Notes: a model not told the origin generated them from the sequence alone. Shown: positions 35,577 to 44,116, counted from the first letter of the stretch. The stretch is DNA of 64,000 nt from Bacteroidota bacterium (GCA_018267215.1 JAFDYX010000014.1:23261-87260), one strand, 5' to 3'. Translations and numbers: made by a program.

Positions 35577-36878
35577 ATGAAAAAGATACTACCCCTTATT
35601 CTGATGCTCACTTCATGTTTGGCTTGGGCACAGAAAGACAAGCAACAAGAACTCATCAAATCAAAAGTAAGTGCCATCGAAAAAAAGGTAATCGCCTGGA
35701 GGCGCGACTTCCATGAGCATCCTGAGTTGGGCAACCATGAAGTGCGCACGGCCGATATTGTAGCCAAGCATCTTCAATCGCTAGGTATAGAAGTAAAAAC
35801 AGGTGTAGCTAAGACCGGTGTGGTGGGATTGTTAAAAGGCGGGCTGCCGGGGCCGGTAGTGGCGCTGCGGGCAGATATGGATGGGCTTCCGGTTTACGAA
35901 AAAAATGACCTGCCTTTTGCCTCTAAAGTAGAAACAGAATACAACGGACAGAAAACTGGCGTGATGCATGCCTGCGGCCACGATACCCACGTAGCCATGC
36001 TGATGGGGGCTGCCGAAATATTAGCTTCGATGAAAAAGGAACTGAAGGGCTCTGTAAAATTTATTTTCCAACCCGCTGAAGAGGGTGCTCCGGCAGGCGA
36101 AGAAGGCGGGGCAGAACTGATGGTGAAAGAAGGTGTGCTGGACAACCCCAAAGTAGATGTTGTCTTTGGCTTGCACATCATTGCAGGAAGCGCGGTGGGC
36201 ACCATTACGTATCGGCCGGGAGGGGAGATGGCAGGCGTGAATGACATGAAGATCACCGTAACAGGCAAGCCATCGCACGGGGCATCTCCCTGGCAGTCGG
36301 TGGACCCGATTGTTACCTCAGCCCAAATCATCACCAATCTCCAGACCATCGTCAGCCGTAATGTAAACATCACCGAAAACCCGGCCGTGGTTACGATCGG
36401 TTCTATCCATGGGGGCAACCGCTCTAATATCATTTCCGAAAAAGTAGAGATGCTCGGCACTTTGCGCACCTTCAGCGCAGAAGACGAAAAGCTGGTCATC
36501 AAGCGGATCAACGACATTGCCACAAAAACAGCCGAAGCAGCCGGTGCCACAGCAGTAGTTCAGATTCCTTATTCTTCGCATTACCCGGTAACTTTTAATA
36601 ACATAGCGCTGACACAAAAAATGCTTCCGTCCTTGCAAAAGTCGGCCGGTGCCAACAATGTGATAGTGGTGCCACCTGCTACCGGCAGCGAAGATTTTTC
36701 ATTCTTTGCAGAGAAAGTGCCCGGTTTGTTTTTGTTTTTGGGTGGTATGCCCAAGGGCACCGATCCTAAAAAGGCGCCCTCTCATCACACACCCGGTTTT
36801 ATGATAGACGAAAGTGCCATGAACTTGGGTGTGCTGACAATTTGTAATTTGGTGGTGGATTATGCTAACTTAAAGTAA
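35577..36878 (+). CDS. M20 family metallopeptidase / amidohydrolase, exported
   Basis: A 433-residue zinc hydrolase with a signal peptide (KKILPLILMLTSCLAWAQ). The M20 amidohydrolase motifs are EHPELGNHEVRTADIV, RADMDGLPVYEK, MHACGHDTHVAMLMGAA (metal Cys/His), and PAEEGAPAGEEGGAELMV; the dimerisation domain follows. It is like IAA-amino acid hydrolase / N-acyl-amino acid amidohydrolases. With a Cys in the LTSC segment (Cys14) lipid anchoring is possible. It is convergent with argH, 32 bp apart. Confidence 0.9.
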   Translation: MKKILPLILMLTSCLAWAQKDKQQELIKSKVSAIEKKVIAWRRDFHEHPELGNHEVRTADIVAKHLQSLGIEVKTGVAKTGVVGLLKGGLPGPVVALRADMDGLPVYEKNDLPFASKVETEYNGQKTGVMHACGHDTHVAMLMGAAEILASMKKELKGSVKFIFQPAEEGAPAGEEGGAELMVKEGVLDNPKVDVVFGLHIIAGSAVGTITYRPGGEMAGVNDMKITVTGKPSHGASPWQSVDPIVTSAQIITNLQTIVSRNVNITENPAVVTIGSIHGGNRSNIISEKVEMLGTLRTFSAEDEKLVIKRINDIATKTAEAAGATAVVQIPYSSHYPVTFNNIALTQKMLPSLQKSAGANNVIVVPPATGSEDFSFFAEKVPGLFLFLGGMPKGTDPKKAPSHHTPGFMIDESAMNLGVLTICNLVVDYANLK

Positions 36879-36910
36879 TACAAGAACCTTTCTATGGTGG
36901 CCGTTACTTT

Positions 36911-38248
36911 TTAGTCGCGGCTCACCAATTTTTCTTCTGCCTTCGCAACTATGCCAAATCCGAAAGAGGAAATATTTTTTTGAAAGACAGATTGTATTTC
37001 GGGCAGGCATAAATTGCCGATGCTGCCTTCGTGTGTGTGATTGATTTTTGTGGAGTAGCTAAACTTTCCGGCTTCAATGTCTTGCCCTATTTTTTTGTAG
37101 GCATCGCGGAAGGGCATCCCGGCAAGCACGAGTTTGTTTACTTCCTCTACACTGAAAAGGAATTTATATTTTTCATCTTCCAAAATTTTGTCTTTTATCT
37201 GGATAGAAGAAATCATAAGTGCGGTCATGTTAAGACAGTCAGTTAAGGTCTGGAAGGCCGGAAAAATTTTTTCTTTCAGTAACTGAAAATCGCGATGGTA
37301 GCCTGAGGGAAGGTTGGTTGTCAATAGCGCTACATCGTTGGGCAAAGCTTGCAGTTCATTGCACTTGGCACGTATCAACTCAAACACATCCGGGTTTTTT
37401 TTGTGAGGCATGATGCTGCTGCCGGTAGTTAGCTCATCAGGAAAGGAGATGAACCCAAAATTTTGATTCATAAAAAGACAAGCATCCATTGCCAGTTTAG
37501 ATAAAGTAGAAGCAACGTTTGACAGCGCTTGGGCTACAATTTTTTCTGTCTTACCGCGCCCCATCTGTGCATAGACTACATTGTAGTTCAGGTCATCAAA
37601 GCCCAGCAGTTCTGTTGTCATTTTCCGGTCGAGTGGAAAAGACGAGCCATAACCTGCGCCAGAGCCCAACGGATTTTTGTTGACCACATGATAGGCCGCC
37701 TGCAACGTAATCAAATCATCGCTTAAACTTTCAGCATAAGCGCTCAACCACAACCCAAACGAAGAGGGCATGGCCAACTGCAAATGGGTGTAGCCCGGCA
37801 GCAATTTTTGTTTATATTTTTCACTTTGATCAATCAGTAAATCAAAAAGATTTTTAATGGATGTGGTGAGTTGCCGTATTTCATGGCGAAGGAAAAGTTT
37901 AATATCTACCAGCACCTGATCGTTGCGGCTGCGGCCACTGTGGATTTTTTTGCCCACATCGCCTAATTTTTTTGTTAACAATAATTCAATCTGTGAGTGT
38001 ATATCTTCCACTCCCTCCTCAATTAAAAAATTTCCATTTTGAATTTCTCGATAGATATTTTTTAATTCTTTTTTGAGGATGTTTAATTCATCTTTCGTCA
38101 ATAATCCGATGGATGCCAGCATTTGAATGTGCGCCAACGACCCCAGCACATCGAAAGGAGCGAGGTAGAGATCCATCTCGCGGTCTTTGCCCGAAGTAAA
38201 ATCAGTAACTGATTTCAGGGAGTCTTTATCTTTTTGCCAAAGTTTCAT
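36911..38248 (-). CDS. argH: Argininosuccinate lyase
   Basis: A 445-residue fumarase/aspartase superfamily enzyme, the last arginine step, splitting argininosuccinate into arginine and fumarate. The signature GSSIMPHKKNPDVFELIR with the catalytic Ser loop is present, and GRSRNDQVLVDIKLFL plus YTHLQLAMP carry other conserved residues. It is the last gene of the operon and follows an element with a four-helix-bundle gene and heptamer arrays (38251-38754). Confidence 0.96.
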   Translation of the reverse strand: MKLWQKDKDSLKSVTDFTSGKDREMDLYLAPFDVLGSLAHIQMLASIGLLTKDELNILKKELKNIYREIQNGNFLIEEGVEDIHSQIELLLTKKLGDVGKKIHSGRSRNDQVLVDIKLFLRHEIRQLTTSIKNLFDLLIDQSEKYKQKLLPGYTHLQLAMPSSFGLWLSAYAESLSDDLITLQAAYHVVNKNPLGSGAGYGSSFPLDRKMTTELLGFDDLNYNVVYAQMGRGKTEKIVAQALSNVASTLSKLAMDACLFMNQNFGFISFPDELTTGSSIMPHKKNPDVFELIRAKCNELQALPNDVALLTTNLPSGYHRDFQLLKEKIFPAFQTLTDCLNMTALMISSIQIKDKILEDEKYKFLFSVEEVNKLVLAGMPFRDAYKKIGQDIEAGKFSYSTKINHTHEGSIGNLCLPEIQSVFQKNISSFGFGIVAKAEEKLVSRD

Positions 38249-38250
38249 GG

Positions 38251-38306
38251 TACAAGTTACAAGTTACAGGTTACAAGTTACAGGTTACAAGTTACAGGTT
38301 GCAAGT
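38251..38306. repeat. Heptamer array, left arm of inverted pair
   Basis: Eight gapless 7-bp units: TACAAGT, TACAAGT, TACAGGT, TACAAGT, TACAGGT, TACAAGT, TACAGGT, TGCAAGT. It separates the argH start from the four-helix-bundle gene. Its units shifted by one base (ACAAGTT, ACAGGTT) are the exact reverse complements of units in the right array at 38706-38754. Confidence 0.9.
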
Positions 38307-38683
38307 TATTGATCTTCATTCCAATGTTCATCTGCCCATTGAATGAATTTGTTTATTTTTTTGCTAAGTGAAATATATTCTTCAACCAAGTTCTTGAAAT
38401 CTTCTATATGTTTTGTTGATCCAGTTTCTAAAATAAATTCAAGGTGAATGATAGTTTCATCGCACTCAGCGTGACTGTAAACAAGATACTTTATGAAATC
38501 AGCTTTGTATCTTTTTCTTCCATACCCTTCAACGATCAACGAAGTTATGGCTTTAGAAGAACGCCTCAATTGACTCCCTTCTTCATACGTTTCGAATTTT
38601 GGGAGGGTCAGAGAAGCTGCATGAGCAGCAATCGCCAGTTTCTTTGAAACGACATATATTTCCAGATCACGATAACTCTTCAA
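38306..38683 (-). CDS. Four-helix-bundle protein, 23S rRNA intervening-sequence family
   Basis: A 125-residue all-helical protein. It starts SYRDLEIYVVSKKLAIAAH, the family N-terminus, and continues SQLRRSSKAITSLIVEGYGR, then KADFIKYLVYSHAECDETII, and ends in an amphipathic Ile/Leu helix. This is the S23 / intervening-sequence protein family (DUF-style four-helix bundle), found in 23S rRNA insertions and in intergenic places of Bacteroidota. No biochemical function is established. Its stop codon is made of the first bases of the left heptamer array. It is co-oriented with the arginine operon, between argE and argH. Confidence 0.92.
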   Translation of the reverse strand: MKSYRDLEIYVVSKKLAIAAHAASLTLPKFETYEEGSQLRRSSKAITSLIVEGYGRKRYKADFIKYLVYSHAECDETIIHLEFILETGSTKHIEDFKNLVEEYISLSKKINKFIQWADEHWNEDQ

Positions 38684-38705
38684 TTCTATTTTTTAGATTT
38701 TATAA

Positions 38706-38754
38706 AACTTGTAACTGCCAATCTGTAACCTATAACCTGAAACCTGTAACGTTT
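38706..38754. repeat. Heptamer array, right arm of inverted pair
   Basis: Seven gapless 7-bp units: AACTTGT, AACTGCC, AATCTGT, AACCTAT, AACCTGA, AACCTGT, AACGTTT. AACTTGT and AACCTGT are the reverse complements of ACAAGTT and ACAGGTT in the left array at 38251-38306, so the two arrays face each other around the four-helix-bundle gene. Confidence 0.85.
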
Positions 38755-38757
38755 AAC

Positions 38758-39819
38758 TTATTGCGAAAGATTCTCTATCAACTTAATATATCCATTAATC
38801 CCGTTGTTGATCTCTTCGAGGTAAATGAACTCATCTGCGCTGTGCGACCGGGCTGAGTCGCCCGGACCCAGTTTGATGGAAGGCACCGGAATCAAAGCCT
38901 GATCGGAAGTAGTGGGCGAGCCATACATTTCGATGCCGAGCTTCTCGGCTACACGTATCAACACATGGCCGGTATCAATTCCCTTGGGTTTCAGTCGCAG
39001 CGAGCGGGGCGTTACTGTGCACGATACATTTTTTCTTACAACCTCCAACACCTCTTCCAGCGTGTAGGCATCGGTTACCCGGCAGTCCACAGTAAACGTA
39101 CACTCGGGCGGAACCTGATTGTGCGCTTGCCCGGCCTGAATGACCGTAACAGACATTTTTACTTTGCCTAAGGTTGGCGATATTTTGGGAAACTGAAAGG
39201 TGCGAAACCATTCGATATCTTTTAATGAAGAATAAATAGCGTTCACACCCTCTTCGCGTGCCGCATGACCGGCTTTGCCGTGCACAATACAGTCCAACAC
39301 CATCAACCCTTTTTCTGCGATAGCCATTTTCATCAACGTGGGCTCGCCTACGATGGCAAAATCTATCGGAGGTAATTCTTTCCACACCAGTTCAATTCCG
39401 TTTGTTCCTGAAATTTCTTCTTCTGCCGACCCAACAAAGACTAAGTTGTATTTCAGGTTTTGTTCGTGGTAGAAGTAGAGGAATGTCATGATCAGCGACA
39501 CCAACGGCCCGCCTGCATCGTTGCTTCCAAGGCCATAGAGTTTGTAGTCAATCACCTCCGGCTGAAAAGGATTGCGTGTGTATGCGGGATTGGGTTTAAC
39601 CGTGTCGTGGTGCGAGTTGAGCAGGATGGTAGGCTTGGCCTTATCAAAATTTTTGTTCTTGGCCCACACGTTATTTCCCTTGCGGAAGCTTTCTACATCG
39701 TAATGTCGAAAAAAATTTTCGAGCAGGGCTGCCGTTTTGCCTTCGTCTTTGCTGTAAGATGGAATACTGATCAGTTGTTGCAACAAATCTGCCGCCAGCG
39801 GGTACAGGTGTTCGTTCAT
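38758..39819 (-). CDS. argE: M20 family N-acyl-ornithine (or N-acyl-lysine) deacylase
   Basis: A 353-residue zinc deacylase of the ArgE/LysK type. Metal motifs are LNSHHDTVKPN, LYGLGSNDAGG and VGSAEEEISGTNG (catalytic Glu and ligand Glu); the dimerisation domain lies at about 170-280. In this operon it would free the acyl group from N-acyl-citrulline or N-acyl-ornithine. In Bacteroidota with the acylornithine carbamoyltransferase route, the substrate is N-acylcitrulline. It overlaps the argB stop by one base (TGATG). Confidence 0.88.
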   Translation of the reverse strand: MNEHLYPLAADLLQQLISIPSYSKDEGKTAALLENFFRHYDVESFRKGNNVWAKNKNFDKAKPTILLNSHHDTVKPNPAYTRNPFQPEVIDYKLYGLGSNDAGGPLVSLIMTFLYFYHEQNLKYNLVFVGSAEEEISGTNGIELVWKELPPIDFAIVGEPTLMKMAIAEKGLMVLDCIVHGKAGHAAREEGVNAIYSSLKDIEWFRTFQFPKISPTLGKVKMSVTVIQAGQAHNQVPPECTFTVDCRVTDAYTLEEVLEVVRKNVSCTVTPRSLRLKPKGIDTGHVLIRVAEKLGIEMYGSPTTSDQALIPVPSIKLGPGDSARSHSADEFIYLEEINNGINGYIKLIENLSQ

Positions 39820-40607
39820 CAGGCGGTGATTAAAGTACCCTTTGTTTCGTAACCCAGATTGGCAATGAGGTGTGTGTGTTCACCAATCAATACTTCTTTT
39901 ACACCCGACCGGATGGCCATCAATGCGTTTTCCAATTTCGGAAGGATGCCGTCATGAAACGACCCGCTCTTCAGCAGTTGCTGATAGAGTTCGCCATTCA
40001 AATGGCGGATCACCGATGTTTCATCATTTACATCTTGCAGCACACCTTCTTTCTCAAAACAGAAAATCAGACGGATGTCGAAATGTTTGCTTAACGCGAT
40101 AGCCAGCACCGAAGCGATGGTGTCAGCATTGGTGTTCAGTATGTCGCCATCGGCATGGGTAAGCGGGGCAAAGACAGGCACTACATTTTGTTTCAACAGA
40201 AAATACAAGAATGAGGAGTTGACACTTTCGGGCGTGATGTCGCCCACAAAACCATAATTGATTTTACCCACCGGCCGCTTGACGGCTTTGATCAAGTTTC
40301 CGTCTGCGCCCGTAACACCGATGGCATTGCAATGAAGGGTTTGCAGATGGGCTGTGATTTGTTTGTTGAGTAAGCCACCATACACCATCGTAACGAGGTC
40401 GCGCGTTGCCAAGTCAGTAATTCTCCGACCATCAATATACTTTGATTCGATACCCAGCCGATCACCGATTTTGGTGGCAATCTTTCCGCCTCCGTGGATT
40501 AAAATTTTTGGCGACTGGATAGAAGCAAAATCTTTCAGGAAATGATTCAATGATTTCTCGTCATCCAATACATTCCCTCCTATTTTTATGATGTACAATT
40601 TGTTCAT
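39819..40607 (-). CDS. argB: N-acyl-glutamate kinase
   Basis: A 262-residue amino-acid kinase family enzyme, phosphorylating the gamma-carboxylate of N-acyl-glutamate. The N-terminal IIKIGGNVLDD (Lys8), the LIHGGGKIATKIGDRLG loop, NTNADTIASVLAIAL and the C-terminal EVLIGEHTHLIANLGYETKG are the conserved elements. Length is normal. It lies between argF' and argE, with two heptamer arrays in the 164-bp gap upstream. Confidence 0.95.
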   Translation of the reverse strand: MNKLYIIKIGGNVLDDEKSLNHFLKDFASIQSPKILIHGGGKIATKIGDRLGIESKYIDGRRITDLATRDLVTMVYGGLLNKQITAHLQTLHCNAIGVTGADGNLIKAVKRPVGKINYGFVGDITPESVNSSFLYFLLKQNVVPVFAPLTHADGDILNTNADTIASVLAIALSKHFDIRLIFCFEKEGVLQDVNDETSVIRHLNGELYQQLLKSGSFHDGILPKLENALMAIRSGVKEVLIGEHTHLIANLGYETKGTLITA

Positions 40608-40624
40608 AGTCTTTTTTTAGTCTT

Positions 40625-40673
40625 GAGTTATAAGTTTTAAGTTATGAGTTGTAAGTTATAAGTTGTGGGTACT
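40625..40673. repeat. Degenerate heptamer array
   Basis: Seven gapless 7-bp units: GAGTTAT, AAGTTTT, AAGTTAT, GAGTTGT, AAGTTAT, AAGTTGT, GGGTACT. It fills the left part of the 164-bp argF'-argB gap; no gene lies between it and the next array at 40712. Confidence 0.75.
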
Positions 40674-40711
40674 GTGTGCGAGCCTTTCACACAATACCAC
40701 CTTCACTTCTG

Positions 40712-40768
<57 letters not shown>

Positions 40769-40771
40769 CCT

Positions 40772-41722
40772 TCAGCTTTTCAAAATTTCGCTCAACACTA
40801 CTTGGGCGGCCCACACACGGTTAGCTGCTTGCTGTGTTACCAAGCTGCCGGGGCTGTCGAGCACCTCATCACTCAGTTCTACATTTCGCCTCACGGGCAG
40901 GCAGTGCATTACCTTTGCCCGGTTGGTGGCCTCTAATTTTTTATGAGTGAGCATCCATTTCGGGTCGTTGCAATAAATGCGACCATAGTCGGTGTAGGTG
41001 CTCCAGTTTTTTACATAAACAATATCTGCATTTTTCAAGGCCTCATCCTGATTGTGTGTGATGGTGGCTCCTTGCGTAAAACGGCTGTCTAATTCATAGT
41101 CTTCGGGATGTGCAATGACAAACTCGGCTTGTCCCCATTTGTTTACCCATTCGGCAAAACTGTTGGCCACACATTGCGGCAATGCTTTAACATGGGGCGC
41201 CCACGTCAATACAATTTTTGGTTTTCTTTTTTCCTGAAATGTTTCTGTTATCGTGATGAGGTCAGTTAAACTCTGCAACGGGTGCACGGTGGCGCTCTCT
41301 AAACTTACTACCGGAATACCGCTGTATTTTACAAACTGATTGATGTACAGTTCATGGTAATCTTCTTCTTTATTTTTTAGAGAAGGGAACGTGCGGATGC
41401 CGAGCACATCAAAATATTTGCCGAGGATGGGGGCGGCCTCTTTCACGTGCTCTACGGTAGTGCCGCTCATGATGGCTTCTTCTTCAAACTCCAGCGCCCA
41501 ACCGTCTTGCCCCACATTAAATACAATTGCTTCCATCCCCAGATTTTGGGCTGCAATTTGTGTGCTCAGCCGCGTGCGCATGCTGGGGTTAAGAAAGAGC
41601 AAGCCCATTCTTTTTCCCTTTCCTAACGTATGATCTTTTAATGGATTGACTTTATAGGCCAATGCTTTCTCGATCAGAGAATGAATAGAGGACGCATCGT
41701 GTACGGATAAAAATTTCTTCAT
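40772..41722 (-). CDS. argF': N-acyl-ornithine (probably N-succinylornithine) carbamoyltransferase
   Basis: A 316-residue carbamoyltransferase of the special acyl-ornithine type. The carbamoyl phosphate loop SMRTR is at 47-51, HPLQSLTDLITI and HCLPVRRNVELSD mark the second-substrate side; the ornithine-binding DxxxSMG loop of normal OTCase is absent. In published work Xanthomonas AOTCase has Glu92 and Bacteroides SOTCase has Pro90 at the specificity site; mutating Glu92 to Pro, Ser, Val or Ala turned it into a SOTCase. By my alignment the equivalent residue here is Val90 (GTTVEHVKEAAP), so I infer succinyl preference. One-base overlap with argD. Confidence 0.93.
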   Translation of the reverse strand: MKKFLSVHDASSIHSLIEKALAYKVNPLKDHTLGKGKRMGLLFLNPSMRTRLSTQIAAQNLGMEAIVFNVGQDGWALEFEEEAIMSGTTVEHVKEAAPILGKYFDVLGIRTFPSLKNKEEDYHELYINQFVKYSGIPVVSLESATVHPLQSLTDLITITETFQEKRKPKIVLTWAPHVKALPQCVANSFAEWVNKWGQAEFVIAHPEDYELDSRFTQGATITHNQDEALKNADIVYVKNWSTYTDYGRIYCNDPKWMLTHKKLEATNRAKVMHCLPVRRNVELSDEVLDSPGSLVTQQAANRVWAAQVVLSEILKS

Positions 41723-42840
41723 CAGAGTGCTTGGGTAAGAGAATGTAAAAATAACAAGGCTTCTTCTTTCGACAGCGCGAGCGAAGGCAAAAGTCGCACT
41801 ACATTGGGCTTGGCTTCTCCGGTAAAGATATGGTGCTGAAACAATAAGTCGTTGCGCAAATTAATGTGCGTCTCCGGCAAATCGAAACCGATCATCAGCC
41901 CCTGGCCGCGCACATTTTTGAATAAGGAAAATTTCTTCAGGCCATCGCTTAACAAATGTCCGATGGTGTGGGCGTTAGCCATCAGGTTTTCAGTTTCAAT
42001 CACTTCCAGCACAGCCAAGGCTGCCGCACACGCCAGATAGTTGCCGCCAAACGTGGTGCCGAGCATACCGCTCCACGGTTTTATTTCGGGTGCAATCAGT
42101 ACGCCACCTACCGGAAATCCGTTGCCCATTCCTTTGGCGATGGTAATCAGATCGGGACGGATGCCGGAAAATTGATGCGCGAAAAATTTTCCCGTGCGCC
42201 CGTAGCCCGACTGCACTTCATCAAGTATCAACAGGGCGCCCGCCTCCTTGCATTTTTTTGAGAGGAGTTGGAAGAATGAGTCTGTTACCATCTGAATTCC
42301 ACCCACACCCTGAATGCCCTCGATGATTATCGCAGCTACGTCTTGGTTGATTGCGCTGATAAATGAGGCCTCGTCATTTAATGGAAGAAAAACAATGTCG
42401 TGGCCGGCATTGAATGGAGCTACAATCTTGGGATTGTCGGTGGAAGCCACGGCTCCCGATGTTCTGCCGTGAAATGCTTTTTTAAAGGCGATGATTTTTT
42501 TCTTCCCCGTTACAAACGAGGCAAGCTTCAGCGCATTTTCGTTTGCCTCTGCTCCCGAATTGCAAAGAAATAAACTGTAATCAGGATACCCCGACACCGC
42601 GCCCAATTTTTCGGCCAGTTTCTCTTGCAGCGAATTTTTAACGCTGTTAGAATAAAAAGAAATACGATCTAACTGATTTTTTAAAGCAGCCACCCAGTGC
42701 GGATGGTTATGCCCGATTGAAATGACGGCATGGCCGCCATACAAATCCAAATATTTTTTCCCGTCATCAGTCCATAGCCACGAACCTTGTGCTTTAACTG
42801 GCTCAATCGGGAAGAGGGGATAGACATCGAATAGTTTCAC
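41722..42840 (-). CDS. argD: N-acyl-ornithine aminotransferase
   Basis: A 372-residue class-III PLP aminotransferase. Visible motifs are the PLP-Asp region LLILDEVQSGYGRTGKFFAH, the Lys motif TIAKGMGNGFPVGG, and FKKAFHGRTSGAVA. It converts N-acyl-glutamate semialdehyde to N-acyl-ornithine. Its position between proC and argF' fits. Length is short-normal for the ArgD/AstC group. The start MKLFDVYPLFPIEPVKAQGS is typical. Confidence 0.95.
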   Translation of the reverse strand: MKLFDVYPLFPIEPVKAQGSWLWTDDGKKYLDLYGGHAVISIGHNHPHWVAALKNQLDRISFYSNSVKNSLQEKLAEKLGAVSGYPDYSLFLCNSGAEANENALKLASFVTGKKKIIAFKKAFHGRTSGAVASTDNPKIVAPFNAGHDIVFLPLNDEASFISAINQDVAAIIIEGIQGVGGIQMVTDSFFQLLSKKCKEAGALLILDEVQSGYGRTGKFFAHQFSGIRPDLITIAKGMGNGFPVGGVLIAPEIKPWSGMLGTTFGGNYLACAAALAVLEVIETENLMANAHTIGHLLSDGLKKFSLFKNVRGQGLMIGFDLPETHINLRNDLLFQHHIFTGEAKPNVVRLLPSLALSKEEALLFLHSLTQAL

Positions 42841-42855
42841 GCTGGTATTTATGTT

Positions 42856-42890
42856 ATGAGTTTGAAGTTTTGAGTTTAAAGTTTTGAGTT
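42856..42890. repeat. Heptamer array, left arm of inverted pair
   Basis: Five gapless 7-bp units: ATGAGTT, TGAAGTT, TTGAGTT, TAAAGTT, TTGAGTT. It begins just upstream of the argD start and reaches the stop codon of the four-helix-bundle gene. ATGAGTT is the reverse complement of AACTCAT in the right array at 43272-43320. Confidence 0.85.
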
Positions 42891-43242
42891 AGTCTCTTAC
42901 TTTCTTAATCAGAGAAATAAGCATACCTCTGATTTCACCTATTTCGTTTGTGAACGATTCAAATAATGCATTATCTAGCAAGTCCAGTTCATGAGAAAAA
43001 AGAACTAAATATTCTACCTCATTAGCTGACCCTAATGATATCTGAAGGAACTTGGCAAAATCCTTATTTGAAAATTTTCCGCTTCCTTCAGCAATATTTG
43101 TTGGAATAGAAATGGATGCTCTCCTCAATTGACTTGTAATATTGAATTGTTCTTCCTTAGGAAACCCCTTGGATACTTTATAAATCTCTATCGCAAGAGA
43201 GTGGGCTTTTTGCCAGACCTTTAAATCTTTATAATTCTGCAT
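42889..43242 (-). CDS. Four-helix-bundle protein, 23S rRNA intervening-sequence family
   Basis: A 117-residue helical protein of the same family as the gene at 38306. The start I use is MQNYKDLKVWQKAHSLAIEI, the family N-terminus. The conserved core FNITSQLRRASISIPTNIAE and GSGKFSNKDFAKFLQISLGS and the end GMLISLIKKVRD are clear, closer to the family consensus than the first copy. An upstream ATG at 43272 adds 10 residues. It is co-oriented with the operon between argD and proC and bracketed by inverted heptamer arrays. Confidence 0.93.
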   Translation of the reverse strand: MQNYKDLKVWQKAHSLAIEIYKVSKGFPKEEQFNITSQLRRASISIPTNIAEGSGKFSNKDFAKFLQISLGSANEVEYLVLFSHELDLLDNALFESFTNEIGEIRGMLISLIKKVRD

Positions 43243-43271
43243 AACACGATCTACCCCGACCCTTAAACCCA

Positions 43272-43320
43272 TAACTTATAACTTCGAACTCATAACTTAC
43301 CACTTCAAACTTATAACTCA
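43272..43320. repeat. Heptamer array, right arm of inverted pair
   Basis: Seven gapless 7-bp units: AACTTAT, AACTTCG, AACTCAT, AACTTAC, CACTTCA, AACTTAT, AACTCAT. It ends on the proC stop codon (43318-43320), which is read from the last unit on the minus strand. Reverse complement of AACTCAT is ATGAGTT, present in the left array. Confidence 0.85.
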
Positions 43321-44115
43321 TGTCCTTATTTTATTAATCTTTTCAAACGAAGCAATAATTCCTTTGATCAAGGCGGAGCTTAGTCCCTGATGTTCCATTT
43401 CGTTGAGGCCGGCAATGGTGCAGCCTTCGGGTGTTGTTACTTTGTCTATCTCTATTTCGGGGTGCGATTCGCTGGCGAGCAGGAGCGAGGCCGCACCTTT
43501 GGCTGTCTGTGCGGCCATCAGTTGTGCTTCATCGGCATCAAAGCCCATCTGTATTCCGCCCTGTGTTGCTGCCCGCACGTACCGCATAAAGAAGGCCACA
43601 CCGCTGGCTGCTAAAACAGTGGCTGCTTTCATCAGCCGTTCTTCGATGATGAGGGTTTGCCCCAGCCCGTTAAAAAGTTTTTGTACTTCTGGCAAATGCT
43701 TTTCATCACCGACTTTGGCACAAAGGCATGTCATAGACTGGCCGATGGCAATAGCCGTGTTGGGCATGGCGCGCACTACACTTACCTTCTTTTTTGCATG
43801 AGATGCTATCTCTTCGGTAGATACACCCGTGATGGTAGAAATCAGCAAATGCTTGTCGCTGAGCGATGCAGCAGCCTCGGTAAGCACTCCAGGCAGTTGC
43901 TTGGGCTGCACGCAAAGAATAACGGTACGACATTTTTTGATCGCCTCATCATTGTTGACAGTCAGTTGAAAACCTTCTTTCTTGAGGTGTTCAATCTTAG
44001 AAAGATTTCTGCGTGTAATAATGATGGCCGATGGCTTTGCCAATTTTGATTTGGCCAGCCCTTGGGCGATGGCCGTGCCAAGGTTTCCGCCACCTATGAT
44101 TGCAATGTTTGCCAT
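43318..44115 (-). CDS. proC: Pyrroline-5-carboxylate reductase
   Basis: A 265-residue NADPH-dependent reductase forming proline from pyrroline-5-carboxylate. The Rossmann GGGNLGTAIAQGLAK, the conserved VVRAMPNTAIAIGQSMT and the dimer motif VTTPEGCTIAGLNEMEHQG are present. Its placement inside an arginine operon recalls the Bacteroides order GNAT-argG-argC-argD-proC. It might recycle glutamate semialdehyde or, more speculatively, work with acyl intermediates. Confidence 0.93.
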   Translation of the reverse strand: MANIAIIGGGNLGTAIAQGLAKSKLAKPSAIIITRRNLSKIEHLKKEGFQLTVNNDEAIKKCRTVILCVQPKQLPGVLTEAAASLSDKHLLISTITGVSTEEIASHAKKKVSVVRAMPNTAIAIGQSMTCLCAKVGDEKHLPEVQKLFNGLGQTLIIEERLMKAATVLAASGVAFFMRYVRAATQGGIQMGFDADEAQLMAAQTAKGAASLLLASESHPEIEIDKVTTPEGCTIAGLNEMEHQGLSSALIKGIIASFEKINKIRT

Positions 44116-44116
44116 A

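Noticed and set aside
38251-38306. Heptamer arrays as CRISPR
   Set aside because: Units are 7 bp with no spacers and no cas genes; CRISPR repeats are longer with unique spacers.
40772-41722. Ordinary ornithine carbamoyltransferase (argF)
   Set aside because: The ornithine-binding SMG loop is absent and the acyl-ornithine type motifs are present.
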